64,000 nt of DNA from G963704535 sp963704535 (GCA_963704535.1 OY969916.1:4278001-4342000); one strand, 5' to 3'. Positions 1-10,934 are shown, counted from the stretch's first letter. Notes: generated by a model not told the origin, from the letters alone. Translations and numbers: made by a program.

Positions 1-1
1 C

Positions 2-1204
2 TACGAGGTGACGGCCCACGACAACGCCGGCGATCACGCGCGCCAGATCGAGGTATCCTGGACGCCATCGGGAACGGCGGACCCGCGCGGGCCGGTCGAC
101 GAACTGCTGGCGATGCAGGACGAGGCAGCTCGCCGGGGGCTGGCGGCCCCATTTCGCCAACTCACCGCCGATGCGCCGGAGTGGGGCATGCGGGTGCAGG
201 TCGCGCCGCTGGATGTGGAGTACCCGCAGCTTGTTCGCACCGCCGACCCCGGCTACGTTCGCGAGATGCTGGGCGCCGCATTGGACGGGCGCGCGTCGGC
301 TGCCGGCTATGCCGTGACCGCGATCCGCTACCGCCCCGGCCAGCGCCACATGCTACGCTACGACCCAGCCGAGGGGGCCGGGCGCGCCGAAGGTGAGGGC
401 ACCTTCTTCGCGAAGATCTACAACAGTGACAAGGGCGCGCGGATCTTCGACACCGCCAGCCGGGTCGCCGATCGGCTGGCCGCGCATGGCGCCGGGATGG
501 CGACGCTGCGCCCGCTGGCCTACCTGGCCGCCGATGGCCTGGTGCTCTACCCGCACCTCTCCGGCACGCCGCTCTCGCAACTGCTGCGCGCCCCCGGCCC
601 GGAGACCGCGCAGCACCTGCGCCAGGCCGGCGCCGCGCTCCAGGCGCTGCACCACACGCCCACCGACCTAGTCGAACTCCAGCCGCACTCGTTCGCCAGG
701 GAGGTGAAAGGCACCCTCAGTGCCGGCGAGCACATCCACTCGCTCCTGCCGGAGACCGGCGCGCTGCTCACGGCAGTGGTCGAGCGGGCGCGGGCGCTGT
801 ATGGGCAACTGCCGCAGGAGCAGCACGGCCTGGCCTACGGCGATTTCAAATCCGACCACCTGTGGATCACGCCAGGCGGGCTGACGTTGATCGACTTCGA
901 CACCGCCTACCTGGCCGACCAGGCGATCGACGTCGGGAAGTTCCTGGCCGACCTGCACTGGTGGTACGATGGGTACGGCTTGGATGGCGTGGAGCAAGCC
1001 CAGGCGCAGTTCCTCGAAGGCTACCTGCCCGCGCCGGAGCGGCTGCTGCGCGCCCGGCTGTACGAAGTGCTAGTGCTAGTCAAGACGACCGCCCGCCGGG
1101 TGCGGCTGTTCGACCAGGACTGGGCGCCGCGCACCCAGCGGCTGATCGCCCGCGCCGACAAGCTGCTCCGGCAAGTCGAGGCTTCAAGCCCAAGCCCGGC
1201 GTAG
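2..1204 (+). CDS. APH-family phosphotransferase, 5' end probably outside the window
   Basis: The reading frame is open from base 2 to the stop at 1204. A GTG at position 8 could be a start, but the codons before it stay open and no ribosome binding site is visible, so the gene probably begins upstream. The protein carries the aminoglycoside-phosphotransferase/choline-kinase fold signature: a catalytic loop AYGDFKSDHLW around residue 278 and a metal-binding LIDFD about 14 residues later, preceded by a nucleotide-binding lobe containing RYRPGQRHMLRY. Such kinases phosphorylate small molecules such as sugars, antibiotics or amino alcohols; the substrate cannot be named. It ends in a run of repeats and is followed, after 490 bases, by an inositol-phosphate synthase, which does not prove a shared pathway. 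Confidence 0.75.
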   Translation, partial: YEVTAHDNAGDHARQIEVSWTPSGTADPRGPVDELLAMQDEAARRGLAAPFRQLTADAPEWGMRVQVAPLDVEYPQLVRTADPGYVREMLGAALDGRASAAGYAVTAIRYRPGQRHMLRYDPAEGAGRAEGEGTFFAKIYNSDKGARIFDTASRVADRLAAHGAGMATLRPLAYLAADGLVLYPHLSGTPLSQLLRAPGPETAQHLRQAGAALQALHHTPTDLVELQPHSFAREVKGTLSAGEHIHSLLPETGALLTAVVERARALYGQLPQEQHGLAYGDFKSDHLWITPGGLTLIDFDTAYLADQAIDVGKFLADLHWWYDGYGLDGVEQAQAQFLEGYLPAPERLLRARLYEVLVLVKTTARRVRLFDQDWAPRTQRLIARADKLLRQVEASSPSPA

Positions 1205-1225
1205 GAATGACGGCAAAGGTTCCAT

Positions 1226-1480
1226 TTTGGGAAAAAGGGGGGTTGAGGGGGTAGCCCCCTCAGTCTCCCCCACCCACATTGTAAAGTAGATCGGCGTCGC
1301 CCCAATCCTCTTTGGGAAAAAGGGGGTTTGAGGGGGTAGCCCCCTCAGTCTCCCCCACCCACATTGTAAAGTAGATCGGCGTCGCCCCAATCCTCTTTGG
1401 GAAAAAGGGGGGTTGAGGGGGTAGCCCCCTCAGTCTCCCCCACCCACATTGTAAAGTAGATCGGCGTCGCTCCAATCCTT
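1226..1480. repeat. Three tandem 85-bp GAGGGGGT-hairpin repeats
   Basis: Three copies with an 85-bp period (the motif GTAAAGTAGATCGGCG recurs at 1281, 1366 and 1451). Each holds the palindrome TGAGGGGGTAGCCCCCTCA followed by CCCACATTGTAAAGTAGA. The same unit recurs singly or in tandem at about 8310-8395, 9713-9800, 10935-10990, 14160-14240, 24208-24400, 41245-41325, 51113-51285 and 58802-58857. Confidence 0.9.
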
Positions 1481-1488
1481 GTTTAAGA

Positions 1489-1544
1489 GGATAAGAAAAC
1501 GGATCGGACGGAAGCAGGCTTCCGTCCGATCCGTTTTCTTATCC
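1489..1544. terminator. Perfect 27-bp-arm hairpin, terminator-like
   Basis: Arms 1489-1515 and 1518-1544 are exact reverse complements with a 2-base centre, and the stem includes CGGATCGGACGG. It sits between the phosphotransferase/repeat block and the inositol-phosphate synthase. The stem ends in GAAAAC/GTTTTC, but there is no long T-run after it, so it could be a terminator, a roadblock or a mobile palindrome. Confidence 0.6.
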
Positions 1545-1698
1545 GTTCAATCCATTGAAGTCCCGCAGTACGTATTGGATGACTTTCTGTTTATCTTGGA
1601 TCACAAATGGTTGCCCGCGCATCATTCGCGCTGGTCGCGCAATCGCATATAATCAGGGCACACGACAATCGCTAGAGTATTTCAGGGGGAACATAACA

Positions 1699-2841
<1,143 letters not shown>

Positions 2842-2885
2842 GCTTCAAGCATCGACACCGTCGCCATTCCAACCCCATTTGTCCG

Positions 2886-2946
2886 TGTTACGTGTTGCGT
2901 GTTGCGTGTTGCGTTTCAGCGCGCACGCAACACGCAACACGTAACA
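2886..2946. repeat. Inverted GTGTTGC heptamer repeat forming a hairpin
   Basis: Arms 2886-2908 and 2924-2946 are exact 23-base reverse complements built from GTGTTGC heptamers. It may act as terminator for the inositol-phosphate synthase. A near-identical hairpin lies at about 27519-27583. Confidence 0.75.
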
Positions 2947-2991
2947 CGCAACAGAGAATGGCGCCACACCTGTTGAGAAAGGACGCGCATA

Positions 2992-5188
2992 TTGCTCCCC
3001 TCACTCGGCCACCTGCTTCGCAATCGTGCGGTCATCCTGGCGGCGCTGATCGGCGCCGCCTATCTCGTTGGCGCCCAGTCGGCCTCGGCGCTGCCCGAAT
3101 CGCCGCCGAAGGTGCCCAATGGCGGCGTCTACTCGTGCGGCACCTGCCACCAGTCCGGCCACTCATCGGGCGTGCCCGAGTTCCCTGATCACAGCAACGC
3201 CATGCAGCCGCACTTCCTGGCCACCAACCCGACCAAGACCTGGACGGCGATCCTGGCGATGCTCGACTCCGACGGCGACAGCTTCAGCAACGGCGAGGAG
3301 CTGCAAGACCCCGCCGGGACCTGGGTGAAGGGCCAGCCTGAGCCGGGCACCCCGGCCTTTGTCTCCAACCCCAGCGACGGCAACCCCGCCAATAACGCTG
3401 GCGACTACCTGGCCACCCCGCCCGCGCCGCTGGTGCTCGACATCACCAACACCGGGCCAGCGCTGCCGGGCAGCATCAGCTTCGGCGTCAGCCTACGGGC
3501 GCCACTGCCCGTCGATCGAGTCGTGTACACCGTCAAGGACAGCGCCGGCACGACGGTTTACAACTTCACCAGCACGACCGCGCCGTATGTGTCGGGCATC
3601 TGGAACGCCACGCAGATAGCGGGCGGCGACTATACCGTGACGGCCCAGGTGGTCGAGCGGCGGGTGGTCGCCGGTGCAACGCCGCGCAGCAACGCGCGCA
3701 GCGAGCCGCTTGCCGGGAGCAGCGCCCCGCCGGCCTGTGGGCCGGCGGGAGCCGGCCTCACCGGCCCGAGTCTCCGCCGGGCCGGCCACGCTCCACGGGG
3801 TCGCAGCCCTCTCCGCCGCCGACGGCTGGGCAGTCGGCTACCTCGATCCGCCCGAGCCAACCATCCTGGGAGAGACTCTGATCGAGCGTTGGAACGGCGC
3901 CAACTGGACCACCGTCGCCAGCCCCAGCCCCGGCACCACCGACAACCGGCTCCACGGCGTAGCAGCGCTGAACGGCAGCAGCGCCTGGGCCGTCGGCGAG
4001 CACGACATCGGCGCCGGCCCGCAGACCCTGATCCTGCGCTGGAACGGCACCAACTGGAGCCAGGCGCCCAGCCCGAACCCCGGCTCCGGCGCCCGCCGCC
4101 TGTACGGGGTCGCCGCCGTCAGCGCCACCGATGCATGGGCAGTGGGCGAGGCCGACAACGGCATCGCAACACAGGCGTTTATTGTGCGCTGGAACGGCAG
4201 CAACTGGAGCACGGCCACGATCGCGCTGCCCAGCGGGACGACCGAATCAAGCTTGCGGAGCATCGCGGTCGTGGCCGCCGACGATATCTGGGCCGTCGGC
4301 AACTACCAGGACGGCGACGGCACCCTACGCAAGACGCTTATCCTACACTGGGACGGCGACGACTGGAGCGCGGTCGCCAGCCCCAACCCGACCACCTTCA
4401 TCAACGGCCTGCACGGCGTCGCGGCCGCCGGCCCCGGCGATGTCTGGGCAGTGGGCTACAGCTCGGACGGTGGCGGGAACATCCCGCTGACGCTGCACTG
4501 GAACGGCGCGCAATGGTCGCTCGTCGCCAGCCCCAACCCCGGCGCGCTGAACGCCGAACTGCTGGGCGTGGCGGCGACCGGCGGCCATGTCTGGGCCGCC
4601 GGATACGCCGGGACCAGCAGCAGCGCTGGGCAAACGCTGCTGCTGCACTGGAACGGCGCCGGATGGAGCATCGTGACCAGGCCGGGTATGGGAGATAAGA
4701 CGCTGCGCGGGGTCGCGGCGGTCGCTTCGGGCCAGGCGTGGGCAGTCGGGGCGGTCAACGATGGCGGCAACCCGGCCCTGACGCTGGCCCAGCGCTACCA
4801 GTTTACTGCCTGCCCCCTGACGCTGAACGGGAGCGCGATCGACATCGCCGAAGGTGCCGGCGCGGCCACGATCGGCGTCACCCTGCGTTCCACCTCTGTC
4901 ACGACCGCCACGGTCCAGTACGCGACGGGCGGCGGCTCGGCGGCGGCCGGCGCCGACTACACGGCGACCAGCGGCACGCTGACCTTCGCCCCCGGCGAGA
5001 CCAGCAAGACCTTTGCGGTACCGATCCTCGACGACACGAGCGACGAGGTGGTCGAGACGCTGACCATAACATTGAGCGCCCCCAAGGGCGCCACCCTCGC
5101 CACGCCCGCGAGCGCCACGTTGACGATCGTGGACGACGACGGCTCGGCGTTGGACCGGCGGGTCTACCTGCCGCTGATCCGGCGCTGA
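2992..5188 (+). pseudogene. Secreted beta-propeller/Calx-beta protein, interrupted by one frameshift
   Basis: Two frames together give one plausible protein. The first (TTG 2992, with AAAGGA 8 bases before it) has a signal-like helix, a CGTCH haem-c-type motif near residue 49, a calcium-loop sequence DSDGDSFSNGEE and a beta-sandwich. From about 3740-3800 the sense moves to the next frame, which encodes seven or so repeats of the form GVAA-x-WAVG-x-WNG-x-W-x-SPNPG (a propeller), then a Calx-beta domain (FAPGETSKTF ... DDTSDEVVETLTI), and ends in VYLPLIRR. That terminal tail recurs on the secreted protein ending at 49123. Removing one base near 3740-3800 would join the frames. The role is unknown; a cell-surface or secreted binding protein is likely. 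The break may be real or an assembly error. Confidence 0.7.
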
Positions 5189-5251
5189 GGCTGATACCAC
5201 CTGGCTGCGCCGCGAACCGGCGCAGCCAAATGCTTCCAAGTTGTTCTTGCG

Positions 5252-5457
5252 GAGGCTGCCCCGATCGGTCTCTGCTAACTTCTTGAACCCCATCAAGGCT
5301 GCCCCGATCGGTCTCTGCTAACTTCTTGAACCCCATCAAGCTGCCCCGATCGGTCTCTGCTAACTTCTTGAACCCCATCAAGGCTGCCCCGATCGGTCTC
5401 TGCTAACTTCTTGAATCCCATCAAGGCTGCCCCGATCGGCCTCCGTTAACTTCCCAA
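5252..5457. repeat. Five tandem copies of a ~43-bp repeat
   Basis: The unit GGCTGCCCCGATCGGTCTCT...CTTCTTGAACCCCATCAA repeats five times, the last copy degenerate. It contains the palindrome CCGATCGG. It fills most of the spacer after the secreted propeller gene. Confidence 0.9.
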
Positions 5458-5577
5458 GCCACGATGTATCGGCAATATGACGGTATCGGCAGCGTATCTA
5501 AGCGCGACCTGCGCCGGTGTAAAAGCAACGATTGGCACAGCAAAGGGGTGGAGCCATTCGGGTCATGGGAGGATCTA

Positions 5578-5677
5578 AGAGCCGGTCTGAAAGGGGGAGT
5601 TTGAGGGGGCCGCCCCTCAAGAATCCTCCTTCCACCACCGATCGTATGCGAACCAATGCCCTTTTCAGACAGGCTCT
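5578..5677. mobile_element. 100-bp MITE-like element with terminal inverted repeats
   Basis: The left end AGAGCCGGTCTGAAAGGG and right end CCCTTTTCAGACAGGCTCT are near-perfect inverted repeats. Inside is TTTGAGGGGGCCGCCCCTCAA. There is no coding capacity. The same element occurs complete at 22409-22509 and 55048-55143 and in shortened or tandem forms elsewhere. Confidence 0.75.
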
Positions 5678-5746
5678 AAGGCCGGGGAGTGGAATAGCGG
5701 GAGTAATGTTCGTATAACACAGAACAACAACGTACAAAGGAGCATT

Positions 5747-6535
5747 ATGTCCAACAGAAGCATCGAGGGGCAACTCAGGTTGTCACAGATCGTGATCGGC
5801 AACGCGCTTGCCAACCCCACGCTCCTGGCGACACTGGCAGAGTATGGCTACACTACCAACCGCCTCCAGCAGGGGAATGCGCTCCGCGAACAAGCGTGGG
5901 CGCTGTATCACGAGCAAAAGGCCCAGTACAGCGAGCTGTCCGCAGCCAACGGCGATCTGGTATCGATTCGACAGCAGGCTCGGACAACCTACCTGGGGTA
6001 CGTCAGAATGGCGCGGTTGGTGTTCAGTGACAATCGCGGCGCGTCGCAGAAGCTGGACCTGGCGGGTGAGCGCAAGGGACCGTTGACGAAGTGGCTGGCG
6101 CAGGCACAGCAGTTCTACACCCACACCTTGTCCGATACCGCCATTCTGGACAAGCTGACCGCAGTAGGGATCACGCGGGCAATGCTGGAAGCGGGCCAGC
6201 GCGAACTCGACACGGTGGGCGCAAGTGAGGAGACAAGGCGCCAGCAGCGGGGCGCCGCGCGCGACGCGACCAGGGAGCGCGACGAGGCGCTCGCCGCGCT
6301 GGATGCCCGGATGCAGAGCTTTACCAACATCGCCCGTGAGGCGTTCAAGGGTCGGCCGCAGCTCCTGGATAAGCTGGGCATCAAAGCACGCAAGGCACGG
6401 TCGGCCACTGGTACTCGTAGCTCCGCCACCCGAAGCGCGGTCGCGTTCGGCGTCGAAGCCTCCACCCTTACCCACAACAACGACCATCCGGCACCCGAGT
6501 ACGTCAATGGGCGGGCGCCTGTCAGTACCCCGTAG
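5747..6535 (+). CDS. Helical, partly coiled-coil protein of unknown function
   Basis: 262 residues, start ATG with GGAG 7 bases before it (AAAGGAGCATTATG). I do not recognise a named domain. The sequence is rich in Leu, Ala, Arg and Gln and looks almost entirely helical. The stretch from about residue 155 to 200 (EETRRQQRGAARDATRERDE) is a likely coiled coil, followed by an LGI-K-RKAR segment that recurs in small helical proteins of filamentous bacteria. The last 50 residues are low-complexity Ser/Thr/Ala. There is no signal peptide or membrane helix. It converges on the S53 protease gene, ending 88 bases from it, so membership in the RiPP cluster is possible but not shown. Confidence 0.6.
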   Translation: MSNRSIEGQLRLSQIVIGNALANPTLLATLAEYGYTTNRLQQGNALREQAWALYHEQKAQYSELSAANGDLVSIRQQARTTYLGYVRMARLVFSDNRGASQKLDLAGERKGPLTKWLAQAQQFYTHTLSDTAILDKLTAVGITRAMLEAGQRELDTVGASEETRRQQRGAARDATRERDEALAALDARMQSFTNIAREAFKGRPQLLDKLGIKARKARSATGTRSSATRSAVAFGVEASTLTHNNDHPAPEYVNGRAPVSTP

Positions 6536-6622
6536 CCGTGGTGGGGAGCGGCGCCCTCACCCCTGGCGCTGCTCCCACATCAAGGTGTGTTGGCCCCTCA
6601 GCTCCTCGTGAGCCCTATCACC

Positions 6623-8227
6623 TCACAGGTTGTTCAGAATGGCAGTTCCGTCCGGCGTCCCCAATCCTGTGCATGCATCCCATCCGACACCCGCGTTGTA
6701 GCCGGCCACCGTACCCGTGATCGCGTTGGTGCCGACGGTGATGTCGCGAGCCACACCCTTGGCGACATTGGCATAGAGGAACGGATTTAAGAAGCCGACA
6801 TTCTTCTGCTTCGCCTGGTTCAAGAGCGCGACCAGCGCGGCCATGAGCGGTGCGACGGCGCTGGTTCCACCGGAGGCGCCCTCCCCCCCATCTACGCGCG
6901 TGAAATAGTTCGTCGCGCTCATCGCGATATCAGGGACACCGCGGCCAGGCTTCCCAGTAACGAGTGAAACTGGTAACCCAGCGTTTGCTTGATAGGTGGG
7001 CACTCCAAACATCACGCTGATACCTCCTCCACCGGCCCACCCGCCATCCTCCTCAAAGGATCTTCCATCGTTCCAGACAACCTCGTTGCCCTGGCCATCG
7101 ATCTGGGTGCCGCCGCAAGCGAGCACCAGGTCATCGGCCGAGGGATGATCGACGTGGATGCTGCCGTCCCACTGCTGTGCGGCCTCGTCGGCGGTGCCAT
7201 GGTCGCCGGCAGCGACACAGATTGTCACGCCCATCGCGGCGGCCGCCACGAACACCTGGTGGAAATTGTCGACGCTATGCTGATCGGTGGTATTCTCCGG
7301 CCCGCCCCAGCTGATCGAAATGACGCTCGGCTTGCGCTCGGCATCATGCACCGCAGCGCTGATGGCGTCGATGAACCCCTGGTTGCCGTTATTGGGCGCG
7401 AAGTAGACGGCGATAGTGGCGCCAGGGGCTACTGCGCCGGCAACCTCGATGTCGAGCATGACTTCGCCGTCGTCGGAACCGGCCGAGGTCGGGTCATTGC
7501 CGGCATGGTCCACCGAGATCGAGAGCACATTGGGGAGTTGGACTTGAATCTCCTGAAAATAGACCGCCAGATCGCTATTTCGGAAGCCTCCACCCAGTTC
7601 AACGATCGCGATGGTCTGACCGGAGCCGTCCAGCGTTTTGCCCTGGTACTGAGTGGGGAAGTTGTAACGTTTGGCGAATTGGGTTGCGGCGACGCCGTCT
7701 TGGCCGTCCGGGCCTGCCGCAGCGATCAGCTTACTCCGGTGCGGGGAGCGGTGTTTGGGGCGCGTGTCGAAGCCAAATACCCCGGTGACGATCCCATCAA
7801 GGTGGCTGGGCACATAGATCTCTCCCAGCCTGCCGCGATACCGACCTGTCGAGTGATGATACACATGAAGGTTGGTAGGGAATGCGGCCAGCAGGTCGCC
7901 CAGCTTCCCTCGGAGGACAACCGAACGCTCGGACGCGCTGCGATGGACCACCATGAGGTCATGCTGCTGCGCGTGCTGCTCAACCAGATCCAGGTCCGCC
8001 GTGCCGGCGCCGTATTGCTGAGCAAACTCCTCGCGGCTGAGATGGGTCCTCTGCTCAAGCGGTTGAGTGCTTTGCTCATATACTCGTTTTTCGAGAGCAG
8101 CGATATCTCCAGTCGAACGGACGCGGATGGTAAGGCTGGCAATTTCTGATTTGTCGATCGGGCCGGCGGGATGAGAATTTGGCAGCAGCTTGGCTTTGCT
8201 ACCAGGAAGCGGTGTGTACGTCGCCAT
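6623..8227 (-). CDS. S53 family peptidase (sedolisin/kumamolisin-like), probable RiPP maturation protease
   Basis: 534 residues with the S53 arrangement: an N-terminal pro-domain (about 1-165), then the catalytic domain with Glu255 and Asp259 in GEVMLDIEV, Asp342 in AAGDHG, and the nucleophile Ser456 in GGTSAVAP. The spacing matches kumamolisin's Glu78/Asp82/Asp164/Ser278. The C-terminal calcium site (ARDITVGTN ... GWDACTGLG) is also present, so it should be active. There is no obvious signal peptide. Of two adjacent ATGs (8230, 8227) I prefer 8227, six bases after GGGAGG. It is the last gene of the minus-strand run precursor-kinase-HopA1-LanC-S53, so I infer that it removes the leader or cuts between cores of the 604-residue precursor. 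A general secreted acid protease is the alternative. Confidence 0.85.
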   Translation of the reverse strand: MATYTPLPGSKAKLLPNSHPAGPIDKSEIASLTIRVRSTGDIAALEKRVYEQSTQPLEQRTHLSREEFAQQYGAGTADLDLVEQHAQQHDLMVVHRSASERSVVLRGKLGDLLAAFPTNLHVYHHSTGRYRGRLGEIYVPSHLDGIVTGVFGFDTRPKHRSPHRSKLIAAAGPDGQDGVAATQFAKRYNFPTQYQGKTLDGSGQTIAIVELGGGFRNSDLAVYFQEIQVQLPNVLSISVDHAGNDPTSAGSDDGEVMLDIEVAGAVAPGATIAVYFAPNNGNQGFIDAISAAVHDAERKPSVISISWGGPENTTDQHSVDNFHQVFVAAAAMGVTICVAAGDHGTADEAAQQWDGSIHVDHPSADDLVLACGGTQIDGQGNEVVWNDGRSFEEDGGWAGGGGISVMFGVPTYQANAGLPVSLVTGKPGRGVPDIAMSATNYFTRVDGGEGASGGTSAVAPLMAALVALLNQAKQKNVGFLNPFLYANVAKGVARDITVGTNAITGTVAGYNAGVGWDACTGLGTPDGTAILNNL

Positions 8228-8309
8228 CATGTACCTCCCTATTCATGCCGTGCAATAGTGCGAACGATCGAGTTGTGATCAGGTTTAGGACCACAGACAA
8301 GGTTTCGGG

Positions 8310-8395
8310 CAAAGCCGTTCTACTTTACGAAGTGGGTGGGGGAGGACTGAGGGGACTGCCCCCTCAACCCCCTTTTTATCATTATTTCATGCGTT
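8310..8395. repeat. Hairpin repeat between LanC and S53 genes
   Basis: A single copy of the GAGGGG-hairpin family (GTTTCGGGC...TTCTACTTTACGAAGTGGG...ACTGAGGGGACTGCCCCCTCA), lying in the spacer between two minus-strand genes. It could end or weaken transcription into the protease gene. Confidence 0.75.
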
Positions 8396-8404
8396 TTCCT
8401 TCCT

Positions 8405-9694
8405 TTACGAGCCAGGTACAATAACCAGCAACTGTGGCACCTTGCACGGATCGTACTGCCGCAGCAGATGATACCCGATCCCTGCGGTGCCGATCATCAG
8501 GCTTGGGTTTGGCGTGCGGGCTTGCAGGCCAGAGGGCCAAGCATCGGCGGCGCTGTAGCGCTGAATCAGCTCCGCGGCCGCGTCGGCGGCCACCCCCCGG
8601 CAGTGCTGGTCCTGCTGCTGCTCGGCAAAGGTGGTGACTACTTCGGACAAGCCGCAGATGCCGTGGCAGAGGGTCGCGTCCATGCCGGGCAACTCCATGA
8701 ACTGCTTGAGCGCCGCCAGCGTGGTCGCCAGGCCCCGGCGTGCCTTCCACTCGTGGTCCTGCGCGTACTCGGGATCGAGGCGCATCGCGCGCAGGCGCCC
8801 GATCGTGATCCCCGGCGCGCCATGGCACCAGGCGGTCAGAAACTGCCCAACCGGCGCGCCGTTCTCGATCCGGTACGGGGAGCGCGGGTCGACCCAGTTG
8901 CCCTCGCGCTCGTTGAAGAAGGAGTCCTCGGCGGCGAAGGCGCTCCGCGCGACCTCGCGGAAGAGTGTGTTGCCGGTATGGGCATACAGCTCCAGCAGAC
9001 TCAGTCCAATACCTGTATTGCCATGCGAAAGTCCAGTTAGGAAGCCGATGCCAAGCTCGCGGCCATCGGCGCCGCGCACGCTCCAGGTGCTGCCGAACGG
9101 CTCGCGGCGCGCGCTGCGGCACAGTTCGTCGCCGCAAGCGACCGCCAGGTCAACGAAGTGCTGAAGATCCGGATACCTGGCGAGCCTCAGCAGCACAGGA
9201 ATCGCCCCGGCGTTACCGGCCATCACATCGAAGCCGTGCGGTTCCAGCAGCGCGCGATCCAGCCGCTCCAGCAGCCATGGCAGCTCGCCCTCAAAATCGA
9301 TACCCCGGTCCAGTTCGATCAGGCGGCGCGCCACATACAGCACCCCCAGATGGCCGGCATACATCGACAGCGGCGACTGCAATGCCGTTTGTTTGAGATA
9401 GCGCATCGATCGCCGCAACGCGGCCGCGGCGGTCTGGCTGAACAGCGGCTCGCGCGTGATCCCGTACAGCTCGGCCAGGAACAGCGCCACCCCGGTGCTG
9501 CCGGCGTATAAGTCCGGGCCGAGCGCGGACGAGCGCGCGGCGTTAGGGTCCATGGTGCCGTCGAGGATGTCGCACCGGCCCATCCAGTTGCACAGGCGCC
9601 GCTCGTCATCCCAGAACGCCGCCGTGCAGAGATTTTTTCCAATCCGGATCGCCGCTTGCAGCGTAACCTCAGGCTGTTTCTCGATCGCAGTCAT
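8405..9694 (-). CDS. LanC-like lanthionine cyclase
   Basis: LanC enzymes bind one zinc and catalyse Michael addition of cysteine thiols to dehydrated Ser/Thr, forming (methyl)lanthionine rings. The 429-residue product has the LanC alpha-toroid repeats with Gly-rich turns (LYAGSTGVALFLAEL, YAGHLGVLY, GLSHGNTGIGLSLLEL, GTAGIGYHLL) and all three zinc ligands: Cys290 in WCHGAPG, and Cys343 and His344 in LCHGICG. The start is ATG 9694, preceded by AAGGA five bases away; the longer frame reaching upstream is repeat-derived. It is a stand-alone cyclase, not fused to a dehydratase as in LanM or LanKC. Its neighbours are a HopA1-type lyase and an APH-like kinase, a combination recalling class V lanthipeptides, where dehydration is split between kinase and lyase. 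Confidence 0.9.
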   Translation of the reverse strand: MTAIEKQPEVTLQAAIRIGKNLCTAAFWDDERRLCNWMGRCDILDGTMDPNAARSSALGPDLYAGSTGVALFLAELYGITREPLFSQTAAAALRRSMRYLKQTALQSPLSMYAGHLGVLYVARRLIELDRGIDFEGELPWLLERLDRALLEPHGFDVMAGNAGAIPVLLRLARYPDLQHFVDLAVACGDELCRSARREPFGSTWSVRGADGRELGIGFLTGLSHGNTGIGLSLLELYAHTGNTLFREVARSAFAAEDSFFNEREGNWVDPRSPYRIENGAPVGQFLTAWCHGAPGITIGRLRAMRLDPEYAQDHEWKARRGLATTLAALKQFMELPGMDATLCHGICGLSEVVTTFAEQQQDQHCRGVAADAAAELIQRYSAADAWPSGLQARTPNPSLMIGTAGIGYHLLRQYDPCKVPQLLVIVPGS

Positions 9695-9712
9695 ATCATT
9701 ATTCCTTATAGC

Positions 9713-9800
9713 AAGGTTTCGGGTGGCGCCAGTCTTCTTTACAGTGTGAGTGGGGGAGAGTGAGGGAACAACCCCCTCAAACTCCCCTTTCAGCACGTAC
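9713..9800. repeat. Hairpin repeat between HopA1 and LanC genes
   Basis: A degenerate copy of the same family (AAGGTTTCGGGTGGCGCC ... CTTTACAGTGTGAGTGGGGG ... CAACCCCCTCAAACTCCCC), in the same orientation as the copies at 8310 and 14160. Confidence 0.7.
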
Positions 9801-9809
9801 CCAATTGGC

Positions 9810-10901
9810 TCATTGTCGCCCAGCCTGCCGAGCAGCTCCCCGCGCAGGTCTGGCCTGCGTGCCCACGAGTGTATAGATATCCGTGGACCGCGGGTTGAGG
9901 AACGGGCGGGCCGGATCGATCCCGCGCTGGCGGAAGGCATGGACCAGCCTTTCAAGGCGCGCATCAACATCGGTCAGCCCATCGTTGTAGCACGACCAGA
10001 GGGCGCGCGCGGCGATCGAGCAGCGCGACTGGCCAAAGCTGAGCCCATCGCCGGGATCTTCGGCCAGGCCCAGGCCATCCGCCAGCCGCTTGGTAAACAT
10101 CGGCACTTCGGGCCGCAGTTCGGCGCGCAACTCGTGGTGGACCGCCAGGATGGAGCCGCGCGCGCGCGCGAAGGCGCTACGCTCGATGTACAGCACACCC
10201 GCATCGGCGCGCATGTAGAGGTTCGGGTCCACAACCACTTTGGTGCGGAACGGCAAGCCGATCGCGTTGAGCCGCTCGGTGATCAGCCGCATGTAGCGCG
10301 GCGCGCCGGCGGCGGTGAGATGCCAGTACAGGCGCACCTGCGAGCCAAGCGTATCACGCAGATCGTGGGCGGAGCCGTTGCCGATCGCCGTATAAAAGCC
10401 GGGAATAAGGTGCCGCATCTCTTTCCCGATCCTGACCCGGCACCGCGCGCCCGGCACAGGCTTGCGCGCGCTGGTACGCACATCGTGCAGTGCCACCCAG
10501 AAGGTGATGCCGTCCTTCGCAACCGCGATCTGCTGATCTTCCTCAGTGCTGGCGATGGTCCAGCCGGCCTCCCAGGTGCCTGTGCCGGTATTGGCCGCCG
10601 AGAGGCTGCCAATATAGTCGCGCAAGGTCAGCATGTCCGATGCCGCCACCTGCGATGTGCCTGGCCGACAGTACATCCGGCTATACAGGTCTTTCTCAAG
10701 CAGGTTGAGCAACAGCGGGCGCTCGCCGGATTCGACCTCCCCTGGGAGTGCGCCCCACGCTTCCATCAGGGTCCTGGGCATCGCCATGATTTCGTTAAGC
10801 AGGTTGCGTAGCGTCCCAAGTATGCTATAGTGCGTGGGCGATTGAATCTCCACGGCCTCGGCCACGAAGCGAAGATCCGGGTGGTAAGACTGTGTACTCA
10901 T
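9810..10901 (-). CDS. HopA1-family (LxmY/TvaD-like) lyase partner for Ser/Thr dehydration
   Basis: 363 residues. I read it as the T3SS-effector HopA1-like family used in class V lanthipeptide and thioamitide clusters, based on its length, the C-terminal alpha/beta region (VRLYWHL..., TKVVVDPNLYMRADAGVLYIER, GLGLAEDPGDGLSFGQSRC, and a final RFLNPRSTDIY motif), and its position beside an APH-like kinase. In lexapeptide and thioviridamide such a protein is paired with a kinase homologue and together they dehydrate Ser/Thr; that function is inferred here. The start is ATG 10901 because GGGAGG lies 6 bases upstream; an upstream ATG at 10916 would put that site inside the gene. The C-terminal tail from the MITE-like spacer is low complexity. 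Confidence 0.75.
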   Translation of the reverse strand: MSTQSYHPDLRFVAEAVEIQSPTHYSILGTLRNLLNEIMAMPRTLMEAWGALPGEVESGERPLLLNLLEKDLYSRMYCRPGTSQVAASDMLTLRDYIGSLSAANTGTGTWEAGWTIASTEEDQQIAVAKDGITFWVALHDVRTSARKPVPGARCRVRIGKEMRHLIPGFYTAIGNGSAHDLRDTLGSQVRLYWHLTAAGAPRYMRLITERLNAIGLPFRTKVVVDPNLYMRADAGVLYIERSAFARARGSILAVHHELRAELRPEVPMFTKRLADGLGLAEDPGDGLSFGQSRCSIAARALWSCYNDGLTDVDARLERLVHAFRQRGIDPARPFLNPRSTDIYTLVGTQARPARGAARQAGRQ

Positions 10902-10934
10902 GATGTCCTCCCGCATTTATCGCATTCCTATCAG

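Noticed and set aside
4343..5296. 317-codon minus-strand frame through the propeller repeats and the 43-bp repeats
   Set aside because: Gly/Ala/Arg-rich shadow; its start lies in the tandem repeats.
6989..8149. 386-codon plus-strand frame opposite the S53 protease
   Set aside because: The minus-strand frame has all S53 catalytic motifs and a ribosome site; the plus frame has no domain or start signal.
9695..9970. N-terminal extension of LanC to 521 residues
   Set aside because: The added 92 residues come from the hairpin repeat and the HopA1 antisense strand; ATG 9694 has a ribosome site and the LanC fold starts there.
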